Source of the DNA: Streptomyces sp. NRRL F-525
GTDB taxonomy: Bacteria > Actinomycetota > Actinomycetes > Streptomycetales > Streptomycetaceae
Length of the DNA stretch: 64,000 nucleotides
Reading direction: 5' to 3'
NCBI RefSeq assembly: GCF_000716605.1
Contig: NZ_JNXE01000030.1
Location: 1 to 64,000, forward strand
Every line of letters starts with the position of its first letter. Position 1 is the first letter of the stretch. Positions 8,248 through 16,428 of the stretch are shown here, piece after piece. A model generated the notes under the pieces. It was not told where the DNA came from and did no database searches. It worked only from the letters and a program-made list of their open reading frames with translations. The position numbers were made by a program, and so were the translations under genes.

Positions 8248-8862
8248 ATGCCCGAGGGCCGCAGCAGACAGAAGTTGCGCACGCGCCGCGCCCTGATCGA
8301 GGCTGCGGGCGCCCTGATCCGCGAGGGCCGAACGGTCACGATCGCGGAGGCGGCGGAGGCGGCCGAGGTGTCCCTGGCCACGGCGTATCGTTATTTCTCC
8401 AGCCCGCAGGAGCTGCTCCAGGAGACGCGACTCCTCATCCGTACCCCCGATGTCACCGCCGATCTGCCCGCCGACCCGGCCGAGCGCCTCGACACGCTCA
8501 TCTCGCGTGTCGCCGAGCTCCAGCTCGGCGACGAGGCCATGTGGCGGGCGCTGGTGCGGGCCAGCCTCGAACGCTGGTTCACCCAGCACGAGCACGGGCA
8601 CGAGGGCGGCGAGCCGGAGATCCCCACCCGCAACCAGACCCGCCTCGGCTTCACCCGCACCGCGCTCGAACCCCTCGCCGACACCCTCCCGCCCGACCTC
8701 CACCGCCGCCTGACCATGGCCGTCACCCTCGTCTACGGCGTGGAGGCGCTGATCGCGACCCGCGACGCCTGCGGACTCGACCCCGAGGAGGCGCGGGACG
8801 TGATGCGATGGGCGGGGAGCGCACTCCTGGAGAAGGCGATGCACGAGGCACCGGATGAGTGA
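8248..8862 (+). CDS. TetR family transcriptional regulator
   Basis: A 204-residue protein. The N-terminal TetR helix-turn-helix reads TIAEAAEAAEVSLATAYRYF with recognition helix SLATAYRYF, and a helical ligand domain follows. AGAAGGA stands before the ATG. The preceding intergenic region is unusually AT-rich and palindromic, consistent with autoregulation and control of the divergent SnoaL-like gene. Its last eight bases overlap the start of the phosphatase-like gene, so the two are cotranslated. Confidence 0.88.
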   Translation: MPEGRSRQKLRTRRALIEAAGALIREGRTVTIAEAAEAAEVSLATAYRYFSSPQELLQETRLLIRTPDVTADLPADPAERLDTLISRVAELQLGDEAMWRALVRASLERWFTQHEHGHEGGEPEIPTRNQTRLGFTRTALEPLADTLPPDLHRRLTMAVTLVYGVEALIATRDACGLDPEEARDVMRWAGSALLEKAMHEAPDE

Positions 8863-9325
8863 GACACGGGAACCGTGGGACGAGCGGGACACAGGTGTCC
8901 TACGACTCCCCTCCGGCCGCCTGATCCGGGGCCGCGCCCTGCGCCGACCGCTCCCGGCCGACGGCCCGGCCCCGACGTACGGCGTGTATCTGCTGGGCAG
9001 CCCACCGCCCCAAGTCCCTTGGCCGGCACGGTGGTTGCGCTGGCCCGACTTCCGGCTGCCCGCCGACCGCGCCGAGGCCCGCACGGTCCTCACCGAGGCC
9101 TGGCAGCGGGCCCGCACCGAGCGCGTCGAGATCGCCTGCCTCGGCGGCCGGGGCCGCACCGGCACGGCACTCGCCTGCCTCGCGGTCCTCGACGGGGTGC
9201 CGCCGGAGGAGGCGGTCGCCTACGTCCGCGCCCACTACGACCGGCACGCGGTGGAGACGCCGTGGCAGCGGCGGTACGTGCGGCGGTTCGGGGCGCCTTC
9301 AGGCCCGGCGGGCCCGGAAGCGTAG
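8855..9325 (+). CDS. Protein-tyrosine-phosphatase-like protein
   Basis: A 156-residue protein with a CX5R phosphatase loop CLGGRGRT in its C-terminal half, followed by the usual helix GTALACLAVL. The residue before the catalytic Cys is Ala, where classical PTPs have His. An upstream loop WPDFRLP resembles the WPD acid loop, giving Asp as possible general acid. It overlaps the end of the TetR gene by eight bases. Most likely a small dual-specificity-type phosphatase; activity without the His is not certain. Its 3' end overlaps the convergent methyltransferase gene by 27 bases. Confidence 0.7.
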   Translation: MSETREPWDERDTGVLRLPSGRLIRGRALRRPLPADGPAPTYGVYLLGSPPPQVPWPARWLRWPDFRLPADRAEARTVLTEAWQRARTERVEIACLGGRGRTGTALACLAVLDGVPPEEAVAYVRAHYDRHAVETPWQRRYVRRFGAPSGPAGPEA

Positions 9326-9871
9326 GCGGCGGCTCTCTTGGTCCAGGTCCACCACCACGTCCGTGAAACCGGCCCGCTCCAGCCGGGCCGGGAGGGTCGC
9401 CGGATCGAGGGTGTTCATCGTGTCCCGGAAGTGCAACACCCGGAAACGGACGCTGGATCGACTGTCACTGCCCGCGAACGTGCCGCCCGGGCGCAGCACG
9501 CGGAACGCCTCGGCGAAGATGCGGTCCTGGTGGGCGGCGGTGGGCACGTGGTGCAGCATCGTGAAGCAGACGACGGAGTCGAACGAGGCGTCGGGCAGCG
9601 GCAGTTCGGCCCCGTCCGCGTGGAGCACGGTGGCTCGGTCGCCCCACCGGGACTGGAGCGCGCGGGCGCTGTCGGCGTCGATCTCGGCGGCGGTGAGGTG
9701 GTCGACCCGCTCGACGAGGACACGGAGGTTGGCGCCGTAGCCGGGGCCGATCTCCAGGACGTCCGCGCCGAGTTCGACGTGCTCAAGGGCCCAGGGCAGG
9801 ATGCGGTCCTTCGTCGTCTGCGCCCATCCCTCTGAGCTGCACAGCTTGCGGTGGGCTCGGTTCATCGGCAT
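9299..9871 (-). CDS. Class I SAM-dependent methyltransferase
   Basis: A 190-residue Rossmann methyltransferase. Motif I is VLEIGPGYG (about 39-47), followed by the acidic end of strand 2 (AAEIDADS), a DGAELPLPD loop and motif post-II SVVCFTMLHHV, typical of the UbiE/methyltransferase-11 group. It is shorter than UbiE, so it probably acts on a small molecule. Convergent with the phosphatase-like gene and divergent from the AraC regulator. Confidence 0.8.
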   Translation of the reverse strand: MPMNRAHRKLCSSEGWAQTTKDRILPWALEHVELGADVLEIGPGYGANLRVLVERVDHLTAAEIDADSARALQSRWGDRATVLHADGAELPLPDASFDSVVCFTMLHHVPTAAHQDRIFAEAFRVLRPGGTFAGSDSRSSVRFRVLHFRDTMNTLDPATLPARLERAGFTDVVVDLDQESRRLRFRARRA

Positions 9872-9926
9872 ACGTCGACGCTAGGCGGGGCGGGCGGTTG
9901 TCCGCCACGGGCTAGGCTGCCGTGTC

Positions 9927-10688
9927 ATGTCGCGAGACGGACAGGAGCGGGGTAGCCGGTTCGGTACGGCCATCCTCGTCGGTCAGTTCGTCATGCCGCG
10001 CGGCACCGCCTTCGCCACGCACCGGCACCCCGATCACCAACTCCTCTGTTCCGAACGGGGGTTGCTCCGGATCCGCAGCGAGCACGGGACATGGCTGCTG
10101 CCGCCGTCGCTGGCCCTGTGGATCCCCGCGTACGTTCCGCACGCGACGGAGTCCGAGGGTGACGCCGTCATGCGCGGTGTGTTCGTCGCCCCGGTGAGCT
10201 GCCCGCACATCGACTGGCGCGACCCCACGGTCGTCGCGGTCACCCCGCTTCTCCGCGCGCTCGTCGTGCACTTGGACCGCACGGACCTGACGCCGGACGC
10301 CCGCGCGCGAGCCGAGCCGGTGCTCCTCGACGAGCTGCGCCCGGTGCCGGTGACCAGCGTGTCCGTACCCGAACCACGTGATCCCCGGGCGCGGTCGGTG
10401 GCCGAGGTGCTGCGGGCCGACCCGGCGGACGGGCGGACCCTCGCGGAGTACGGCGGTCAAGTCGGCGCCGGCGCACGGACGTTGGCCCGCCTCTTCGTCG
10501 CCGAGACGGGTCTCGGCTTCGGCCAGTGGCGGGAACGGCTGCGGATGCAGGCCGCGTTGCCGTTCCTCGCCGAGGGGCTGCCGGTGGAGGCCGTGGCGCG
10601 ACGGGTGGGGTACGCCTCGGCGAGTTCCTTCACGGCGGCGTTCCACCGGGTGGTCGGAGTGACGCCGAGGCAGTACTTCCCCCGTTAA
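9927..10688 (+). CDS. AraC family transcriptional regulator with cupin domain
   Basis: A 253-residue protein. An N-terminal cupin sensor (HRHPDHQLL... HATESEG) precedes two C-terminal helix-turn-helices (LAEYGGQVGAGARTLARLF and VEAVARRVGYASASSFTAAF), ending in the signature VTPRQYF. TAGGCT ends eight bases before the ATG, so the message is probably leaderless. Its stop codon overlaps that of the convergent beta-lactamase gene. Target unknown; the divergent methyltransferase is the closest candidate. Confidence 0.88.
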   Translation: MSRDGQERGSRFGTAILVGQFVMPRGTAFATHRHPDHQLLCSERGLLRIRSEHGTWLLPPSLALWIPAYVPHATESEGDAVMRGVFVAPVSCPHIDWRDPTVVAVTPLLRALVVHLDRTDLTPDARARAEPVLLDELRPVPVTSVSVPEPRDPRARSVAEVLRADPADGRTLAEYGGQVGAGARTLARLFVAETGLGFGQWRERLRMQAALPFLAEGLPVEAVARRVGYASASSFTAAFHRVVGVTPRQYFPR

Positions 10689-11638
10689 CCGAGCGCTTCC
10701 GCCACCAACTCGGCAGTGTTCGCGACCAGTTGGTTGTCATACGGCGCGTCGGGCAGCGTCGGCTTTGTCGTCAGGACCGCGAGGACGACCGGGTCACCGG
10801 ACTCCGTCCAGGCGATGCCGACGTCGTTGGCGGTGCCGTAGTCGCCGCTGCCTGTCTTGTCGGCGATGGTCCAGGTCGCGGGGAGCCCGGCGCGGAAACG
10901 GGCGGCGCTCGTCGTGTTGTTGAGCAGCCAGGCGGTGAGCCGGTCGCGGTCGGGGCGGCGCAGGGCGTCGCCGAGGACGAGCTTGCCGTACAGTCCGGCG
11001 ATCGCGCGCGGGCTGGTGGTGTCGGTGATCCGGTCCGGCTCGGCCGAGTTCAGCTCGGTCTCCCAGCGGTCGAGCCGGGTGACCCGGTCGCCGAGGGAAC
11101 GGGCGAAGCGGGTGACGGCGGTGGGGCCGCCGAGTTCGCGCAGGATCAGGTTGCCCGCGCCGTTGTCGCTGTAGCGGACGGCCACGTCCGCGAGTTGCTC
11201 GACCGTCATGCCGTCGGCCAGATGCGCCCGCGTCTGGTCGGAACCGTCGACCAGATCGGCCTCCGTGTAGTGCACGACCTTGTAGAGCACCTCGCCGTGC
11301 CGGTCCAGGTCCCGCAGGACGGCCGCGGCGGCGAGCGTCTTGAACACCGAGCACATCGGGAAGAGCTCGTCGGCACGGTGCACGACGGTCTTCTTCGTAC
11401 CGAGGTGATGCGCGAACACGCCTACGCGGGCGGTGTGTTGCTCCTCAAGGGAGCGCAGGCCTGCCGTGACGTCGGTGCGGGTGCCGGTGCTGTCCGATGC
11501 CTGGGCCGGGGAGGCGCCGGTGACGAGGGTCGCGGCCGTGGCGGCACCGGCGGTGAGCAGGGTGCGGCGGGTGGCGGTGGCGGAGCGGGTCGAGGGGGTC
11601 GTAGGGGCCGTAGAGGACTGTTCGGAGCCTGAGATCAC
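10685..11638 (-). CDS. Class A beta-lactamase (serine, exported by Tat)
   Basis: A 317-residue enzyme with all class A signatures: nucleophile motif SVFK (97-100), SDN loop (157-159), omega-loop ETELN with general base E193 and N197, and KTG (261-263). The N-terminus has twin arginines followed by a hydrophobic Ala-rich stretch and an AQA-S cleavage-like site, indicating Tat export. The GTG start is preceded by AAAGGAGA. It hydrolyses beta-lactams outside the membrane. Two direct repeats upstream may bind a regulator. Confidence 0.92.
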   Translation of the reverse strand: MISGSEQSSTAPTTPSTRSATATRRTLLTAGAATAATLVTGASPAQASDSTGTRTDVTAGLRSLEEQHTARVGVFAHHLGTKKTVVHRADELFPMCSVFKTLAAAAVLRDLDRHGEVLYKVVHYTEADLVDGSDQTRAHLADGMTVEQLADVAVRYSDNGAGNLILRELGGPTAVTRFARSLGDRVTRLDRWETELNSAEPDRITDTTSPRAIAGLYGKLVLGDALRRPDRDRLTAWLLNNTTSAARFRAGLPATWTIADKTGSGDYGTANDVGIAWTESGDPVVLAVLTTKPTLPDAPYDNQLVANTAELVAEALG

Positions 11639-11672
11639 GCTCTCCTTTGTTCGGTCTGCGTCTGGTCGGTCC

Positions 11673-11704
11673 GCGTCGACGATCGGTCGGTTTCCGTCGA
11701 CGAT
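11673..11704. promoter_or_regulatory. Direct repeat upstream of the beta-lactamase gene
   Basis: CGTCGACGATC occurs at 11673-11683 and again at 11694-11704, exactly 21 bases (two helical turns) apart, among several GGTCGGT-like words. The gap also serves the divergent exported-protein gene. Confidence 0.4.
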
Positions 11705-11800
11705 CTCTCCAGTGACCGACGCGACAACTCATCCCTTGGTTGCGTCGCCGTAGACCATCGGGCGACCCCCCGACGGGTGCTGGATCGGCACAGTGGGCGC

Positions 11801-12979
11801 ATGGTGAACACACAGGGGATCACTCGGGGGCAGTTCCTGGCGGGGTCGCTGGCCCTCGGAGCGGCGGGCGCGCTGCTGCCTTCGGGACAGGCGGCAGCAC
11901 GGCCGCGTACACCTGCACAGGCGACGCAGGCCCGGTGTCCCGGCCTGCGCCGGCACGGCGTCGTCTACACGGTCGGCGAGGGCGAGACCCCCGCCACCGC
12001 CTGGAACCCGCACCGGATGCGCGCCGATCTCCGGGCGATCCGCGACGAGTTGCACGCCGACACGGTCGACGTCACCGGCGACGGCGTCGGCCGCCTCACC
12101 GCGACGGCCGCCGAGGCCGCCGAACTCGGCCTGCACGTCTGGCTCCAGCCCACCCTCGCCGACCTCCCGGAGCGGGACATCCTCGAACACCTCGCGGAGA
12201 CGGGCCGGTTCGCGGAACGCCTCCGGCGGCAGGGCGCGAGCGTCGACTTCAGCGTGGGCTGCGAGTTCTGGCTGTTCGTGCCCGGGATCGTGCCGGGGGC
12301 CACCGTCCTGGACCGCGTCCAGAACATCCTGAACGGCACGTTCGACCCGGCGAAGATGCAGCGCAGGCTGAACGCCTTCACCAAGAAGGCGGCGGCGCTG
12401 GGCCATTCCGTCTTCCACGGCAACCTCAGCTACGCCGCCGCTCAGGACGACGAGGTCGACTGGCACCTCTTCGACATCGTGGGAATCGACTACTACTCCT
12501 ACTTTCGCCAACCGGCCGACTATGTACGTGAGTTGAGCCAGTACCAGCGCTGGGGCAAGCCCGTCGCCATCACCGAGTTCGGCACCTGCGCCTACAAGGG
12601 TGCCGAGAAGACGGCCGGCATGGGCTGGAACGTCGTCGACTACGACAAGGACCCGGAGGAGATCAAGGGCCACCTCGTCCGCAGCGAACACACCCAAGCG
12701 GCGTATGTCGTAGACCTGTTGGAGGTCTTCGAGTCGATGGGTCTGTACGGCGCGATGGCCTTCGAGTTCGTCACCCCGGACGCCCCGCACCGACCTCACG
12801 ACCCGCGCCACGACCTCGACCTGGCGAGCTACGCCATCACCAAAACCGTCAAGGACCGTCCGTACGACCCGAGTTCACCCTGGCACTGGGAGCCGAAGGA
12901 GGCGTTCCACGCGCTGGCCCGGAGCTACGGTCACAGGGCGAGGGTCATGAGGAGGCGGTGCTCGCCCGGCCCGAAGTAG
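11801..12979 (+). CDS. Exported glycoside-hydrolase-like TIM-barrel protein
   Basis: A 392-residue protein starting with a Tat-like leader (TRGQFL then a hydrophobic Ala/Gly stretch). The body looks like a clan GH-A barrel: a glutamate at the end of a strand in VGCEFWLF could be the acid/base and ITEFGTCAY the nucleophile strand, with VGIDYYSY between. Homologues are sometimes labelled 'abortive phage infection protein', which this sequence gives no reason to accept. An in-frame start 24 bases upstream is possible. The last 49 bases overlap the convergent acetyltransferase gene. Substrate unknown. Confidence 0.65.
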   Translation: MVNTQGITRGQFLAGSLALGAAGALLPSGQAAARPRTPAQATQARCPGLRRHGVVYTVGEGETPATAWNPHRMRADLRAIRDELHADTVDVTGDGVGRLTATAAEAAELGLHVWLQPTLADLPERDILEHLAETGRFAERLRRQGASVDFSVGCEFWLFVPGIVPGATVLDRVQNILNGTFDPAKMQRRLNAFTKKAAALGHSVFHGNLSYAAAQDDEVDWHLFDIVGIDYYSYFRQPADYVRELSQYQRWGKPVAITEFGTCAYKGAEKTAGMGWNVVDYDKDPEEIKGHLVRSEHTQAAYVVDLLEVFESMGLYGAMAFEFVTPDAPHRPHDPRHDLDLASYAITKTVKDRPYDPSSPWHWEPKEAFHALARSYGHRARVMRRRCSPGPK

Positions 12980-13458
12980 TCCTTGAGCACGCCCTGCTCG
13001 GACGAGAACCCCAGCGAGCGGTACAGCATGATCGCGGCGGCGTTCGTCGGCTCCACGGTCAGGCGGACCTGGTGGACGCTCTCCGTGCGCAGTCGACGCA
13101 GGGCCTCGACCATCAGGCGCCGACCCAGCCCATGGCCCTGCTGGTGGGGTGTGACGGCCAGGCTCATGATCCAACTCACGTAGCCGTCCGAGGTGTTGAC
13201 GAAGAGGATGTAGCCGAGCAATCCCTCGCCGTCGTCGAGGACGAGGATGCGGTCCCCGTGGATGTCGCAGAACTGCCGGAGCACGAAGGCGGGGTACGGC
13301 TCCTCAGGGAAGGCCTCCCTGTCCACGCGCAGGAGTTCGGGCAGGTCGGCCTCGGTGATACCCCTCAGGGTCAGGTGCCGGTCGGCGCGGTCGGCTAAGA
13401 ATGCCTGGTCAGCGCGGCGGCCGAGAGAGGGGAAACGTTCCTCCGGAAAAGCCGTCAT
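12931..13458 (-). CDS. GNAT family N-acetyltransferase (contains a TTA codon)
   Basis: A 175-residue GNAT protein with the acetyl-CoA loop LAVTPHQQGHGLGRRL (motif A, Q/RxxGxG/A type) and the family's final segment NAAAIMLYRSLGF. GCAGGAGG precedes the ATG at 13458, settling the start. Leu21 is encoded by TTA (13396-13398), the rare codon read by the developmental bldA tRNA in Streptomyces, so expression is probably tied to development. Substrate not predictable. Confidence 0.85.
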   Translation of the reverse strand: MTAFPEERFPSLGRRADQAFLADRADRHLTLRGITEADLPELLRVDREAFPEEPYPAFVLRQFCDIHGDRILVLDDGEGLLGYILFVNTSDGYVSWIMSLAVTPHQQGHGLGRRLMVEALRRLRTESVHQVRLTVEPTNAAAIMLYRSLGFSSEQGVLKDYFGPGEHRLLMTLAL

Positions 13459-13722
13459 ACTGCCTCCTGCGGGACGAGGGTCAAGTGCGTGTTGCCACTC
13501 GTACGGGTGGTACGGGCGAGACGCGAACGATCTTCCTTTCTGGACTGTTCGACGGGGTTCCGAACATCTTGGGTGGGGCAATCCGGCAGTTCAAGGCCGA
13601 ATCAGGTCGCATGAATGTATTCGCCACGATGCGCCCCCTGTGCGCCCCGGCGGTGGCTGTGACTTGACGTAGATTGCCCTACGAAATTGACGATCAGGTG
13701 TACGTCGTGCCTGTGATGTTGT

Positions 13723-13728
13723 TAGTGT
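13723..13728 (+). promoter_or_regulatory. -10-like TAGTGT before the methyltransferase gene
   Basis: TAGTGT ends six bases before the GTG at 13735, leaderless geometry. The 276-base divergent gap 13459-13734 is less GC-rich than its surroundings and also contains two TTGACG words (13664 and 13687). Confidence 0.45.
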
Positions 13729-13734
13729 GGACTG

Positions 13735-14499
13735 GTGAAAAACGCGGAAGTCGCCTGGAGCGCGTTCGATTCGATCGCATATGTAGATCACAACTACCGT
13801 GACCTACAGGCGGAGGACGCCGAGATCCTTCCCATTCTCAGGGATCATTTCGCGGGCCATTTCCGGAACCAGGGCGTCGGCCCGGTATACGGCATCGACG
13901 TGGGCGCCGGAGCCAATCTCTATCCCGCGCTGTCCATGCTGCCGTGGTGCGACGAGATCACCCTCTACGAGCGCTCGCCCTCGAACGTGGCCTACCTGCG
14001 GAGCCAGGTCGACTCGTATGCGGAGAACTGGGACCAGTTCTGGGACGCCCTGTGCGGGAACAAGGACTACAAGGCCTTCGACGCCGACCCCCGCGAGAGA
14101 TTCCGCAAGGTCGTCAAGGTCCAGCAGGGCGATATCTTCGATCTTGAGCAGTTCGCCGGTCAGTGGTCGGTGGGGACGATGTTCTTCGTCGCCGAGTCGA
14201 TGACCTCCTCCCACCTGGAGTTCAGCCTGGGCGTGGAGCGTTTCATGCGCGCCCTGGCCCCCGGTGCTCCCTTTGCCGCCGCTTTTATGGAACACTCCAA
14301 GGGTTATCACGCGGGTGAGTATTTCTTCCCCGCGTGCGACGTGGGAGAGAACGAGGTGCGGGAGAGTCTCGAACCATTCGCGGACGGACTCAAGGTGCAG
14401 CGGCTCGAAACCGAGCCCGCGGTGCGGGACGGGTATTCCGGAATGATCCTCTCCTATGGTTGGCGCGGGAATTCGGACCCACAGATTCCGATCGGCTGA
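13735..14499 (+). CDS. SCO2525-family SAM-dependent methyltransferase
   Basis: A 254-residue protein with motif I DVGAGANLY (about 55-63), strand-2 end ITLYERSPSN, and late segments VAESMTSSHLEF and FMRALAPGAPF. The pattern resembles the NNMT/PNMT/TEMT group of small-amine methyltransferases. The name comes from its S. coelicolor counterpart, recalled from family nomenclature. It heads a six-gene block. It starts with GTG, without a ribosome site but with a -10-like element six bases upstream. Substrate unknown; the partners suggest a role in a dedicated multi-protein pathway. Confidence 0.8.
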   Translation: MKNAEVAWSAFDSIAYVDHNYRDLQAEDAEILPILRDHFAGHFRNQGVGPVYGIDVGAGANLYPALSMLPWCDEITLYERSPSNVAYLRSQVDSYAENWDQFWDALCGNKDYKAFDADPRERFRKVVKVQQGDIFDLEQFAGQWSVGTMFFVAESMTSSHLEFSLGVERFMRALAPGAPFAAAFMEHSKGYHAGEYFFPACDVGENEVRESLEPFADGLKVQRLETEPAVRDGYSGMILSYGWRGNSDPQIPIG

Positions 14500-14583
14500 C
14501 AGGGCGGTCGACCGGTGAATCTTCACAACAGAAGAGGGATATTCCTCGGCTGAGGGCAGTGCGGTCTGTGTGAGGGGCATGGA

Positions 14584-16425
14584 ATGGAGATCAAGCCGCG
14601 GCAGCACCTGCTGGACATCTGGCAGGCGGTCGCCCGCCACTCCTTCGACGGAGGGGAGTGGGCGTGGGGAAAGTGGGGCGGTGAGAGCAGCGTCGCCGAC
14701 GCCGAGCGCCTGCTCTGCCTGCTGTATCCGGCCACCGAGCTGCCCTCGTTCCGGCTGGACGACCCCGACACCACGCTGACCGACGTCCAGCAGACGCTGA
14801 AGCGGGCCGGTGGGCGGCTGGAGATTCCGGCCAACCTCGTCATGGCCGCGGTCGAGTTCATGCGCACCCACACCGACGACAAGAGGCCGACGTTCGCGGG
14901 CGGTTACTACTTCCAGTCCCGGGACAAGGAGCAGGACCTCACCGAGGAGCAGCGCCAACTCGGCGTCACCGACTCGTTCTCCATGTCGATCACCCTCTGT
15001 CTCGCCCTGCTCGGCTTCCTCAAGGTCTACGAGACCAAGACCCGCCGCGGCGACATGCAGGACACGATCCGGGAGCTGCGGATCGCGACCAGCAACCGGC
15101 TCACCGCCGCCATGGTCAGTCTGCTGCGGTCGTTCACGGTCAACGTCTACGACACCGACTCCTCCCAGGGCCAGACGCTCTGCGAGCTGCTGGGCCAGGG
15201 ACAGTTGTCGACCCGTCAGGTTCTGGAGCAGTTCCAGCGGCGGTTCCGCCCGCTGCGCGCCGCCATCATCGAGAGTTTTATCCTCGGCCTCGACGTCCAG
15301 GAAGCCCTCAAGGACGAGAGCCAGCTGTTCGAGTGCGGCTGGGCCTGGAGCCTGGTGCGGGACGCGCCCGAGGTGGAGACCGAGGAGTCCATCGGCGCGC
15401 AGCCCAGCGGCGTCGCCAACCCGGTGCCGTACCTCTACTTCACGGTGGTCGCGCTCGACGGCATCCAGGACCTGTTCTCGGACCGCACCCTGACCCTGGG
15501 CCTGCTCAACGCCGAACAGCAGAAGCTCGCCGAGGCGCTGCGACTGCGCTGGGAGATCACCCAGCAGTACTGGTCGCGCATCGCGCGCTTCGACGGCGAC
15601 CGCTGGCCCCTGGAGGACATCCCCTGGCGTACGACGGGACAGCGGCTGGAGTCGGAGTACTTCTCGCTCTCGGTCGCCGCGATCCTCGTGCACGACCTGA
15701 TGCGCCGCCGGGCCACCGACGACGACCTGACCCGCACCGTCCGCGTCATGGAACGCCTCGCCGAACGCGGCCGGATCACCAGCCGGATGACGCGCGACGA
15801 CCCGATGATTCAGCTGCACAACCCCGGCGTCACCCTGCCCCTCCAGGGCGGCGGCACCATCGGCCCGCCGATGGACTGGACGATGAGCGACTTCTCCGCC
15901 CAACTCCTCAAGCGCACCGTGCAGTTGTGCACGCTCTCCCGCAACCTCTCCGCGCACGACCGGCTGCTGAGGCTGGCCGAGGACATCTTCGGCCATGTGT
16001 GGCGGCGCCGGATGGGCGAGGGCGAGGGCGTCGGCCTGTGGGACAACGTGCACGCCATCTACCCCGAGACTGCCCTCACCGAGGGCCCGGTGTCCTGGAG
16101 CATCACCGAGCGGGTCACCGAGGTGATGGTCCAGGTCCACAACATGTACGCGCAGCCCCCGATCCGCAGCCTCGAACTCACCGAGCTGGCACGGGCGTTG
16201 CTCAGCGAGTCCACGCACCTCCTGGGCAACGAACAGATGGCGCCCGCGCCCAACGCCGACGGCAAACGCGGGATGCAACTCAGGGGAATCGAGGTCAAGT
16301 TGCGCCGCGCCCGCGCGCTCGTCGACGAACAGCCGGGCACTGCCTACTCGTTGACCCTGGACGTCTTGGGCCAGCTCGACGCACTCGCCCGGGCCCGCGA
16401 AGCCGCCGCGGTCCAGGGAGTGTGA
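14584..16425 (+). CDS. SCO2524-family protein of unknown function
   Basis: A 613-residue, largely helical soluble protein without signal peptide or membrane span. No known catalytic motif is recognised. Trp/Arg-rich and Leu-rich helical stretches suggest a scaffold or repeat-like fold. It lies 84 bases after the methyltransferase gene and three bases before the P-loop gene, so it is part of the same transcription unit. The family assignment rests on length and conserved neighbourhood with SCO2521-2525 and is from memory. Confidence 0.7.
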   Translation: MEIKPRQHLLDIWQAVARHSFDGGEWAWGKWGGESSVADAERLLCLLYPATELPSFRLDDPDTTLTDVQQTLKRAGGRLEIPANLVMAAVEFMRTHTDDKRPTFAGGYYFQSRDKEQDLTEEQRQLGVTDSFSMSITLCLALLGFLKVYETKTRRGDMQDTIRELRIATSNRLTAAMVSLLRSFTVNVYDTDSSQGQTLCELLGQGQLSTRQVLEQFQRRFRPLRAAIIESFILGLDVQEALKDESQLFECGWAWSLVRDAPEVETEESIGAQPSGVANPVPYLYFTVVALDGIQDLFSDRTLTLGLLNAEQQKLAEALRLRWEITQQYWSRIARFDGDRWPLEDIPWRTTGQRLESEYFSLSVAAILVHDLMRRRATDDDLTRTVRVMERLAERGRITSRMTRDDPMIQLHNPGVTLPLQGGGTIGPPMDWTMSDFSAQLLKRTVQLCTLSRNLSAHDRLLRLAEDIFGHVWRRRMGEGEGVGLWDNVHAIYPETALTEGPVSWSITERVTEVMVQVHNMYAQPPIRSLELTELARALLSESTHLLGNEQMAPAPNADGKRGMQLRGIEVKLRRARALVDEQPGTAYSLTLDVLGQLDALARAREAAAVQGV

Positions 16426-16428
16426 GCC

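Noticed and set aside
11801..12979. Label 'abortive phage infection protein'
   Set aside because: The sequence shows an export leader and a GH-A-like barrel, and no Abi domain or phage-defence neighbours.
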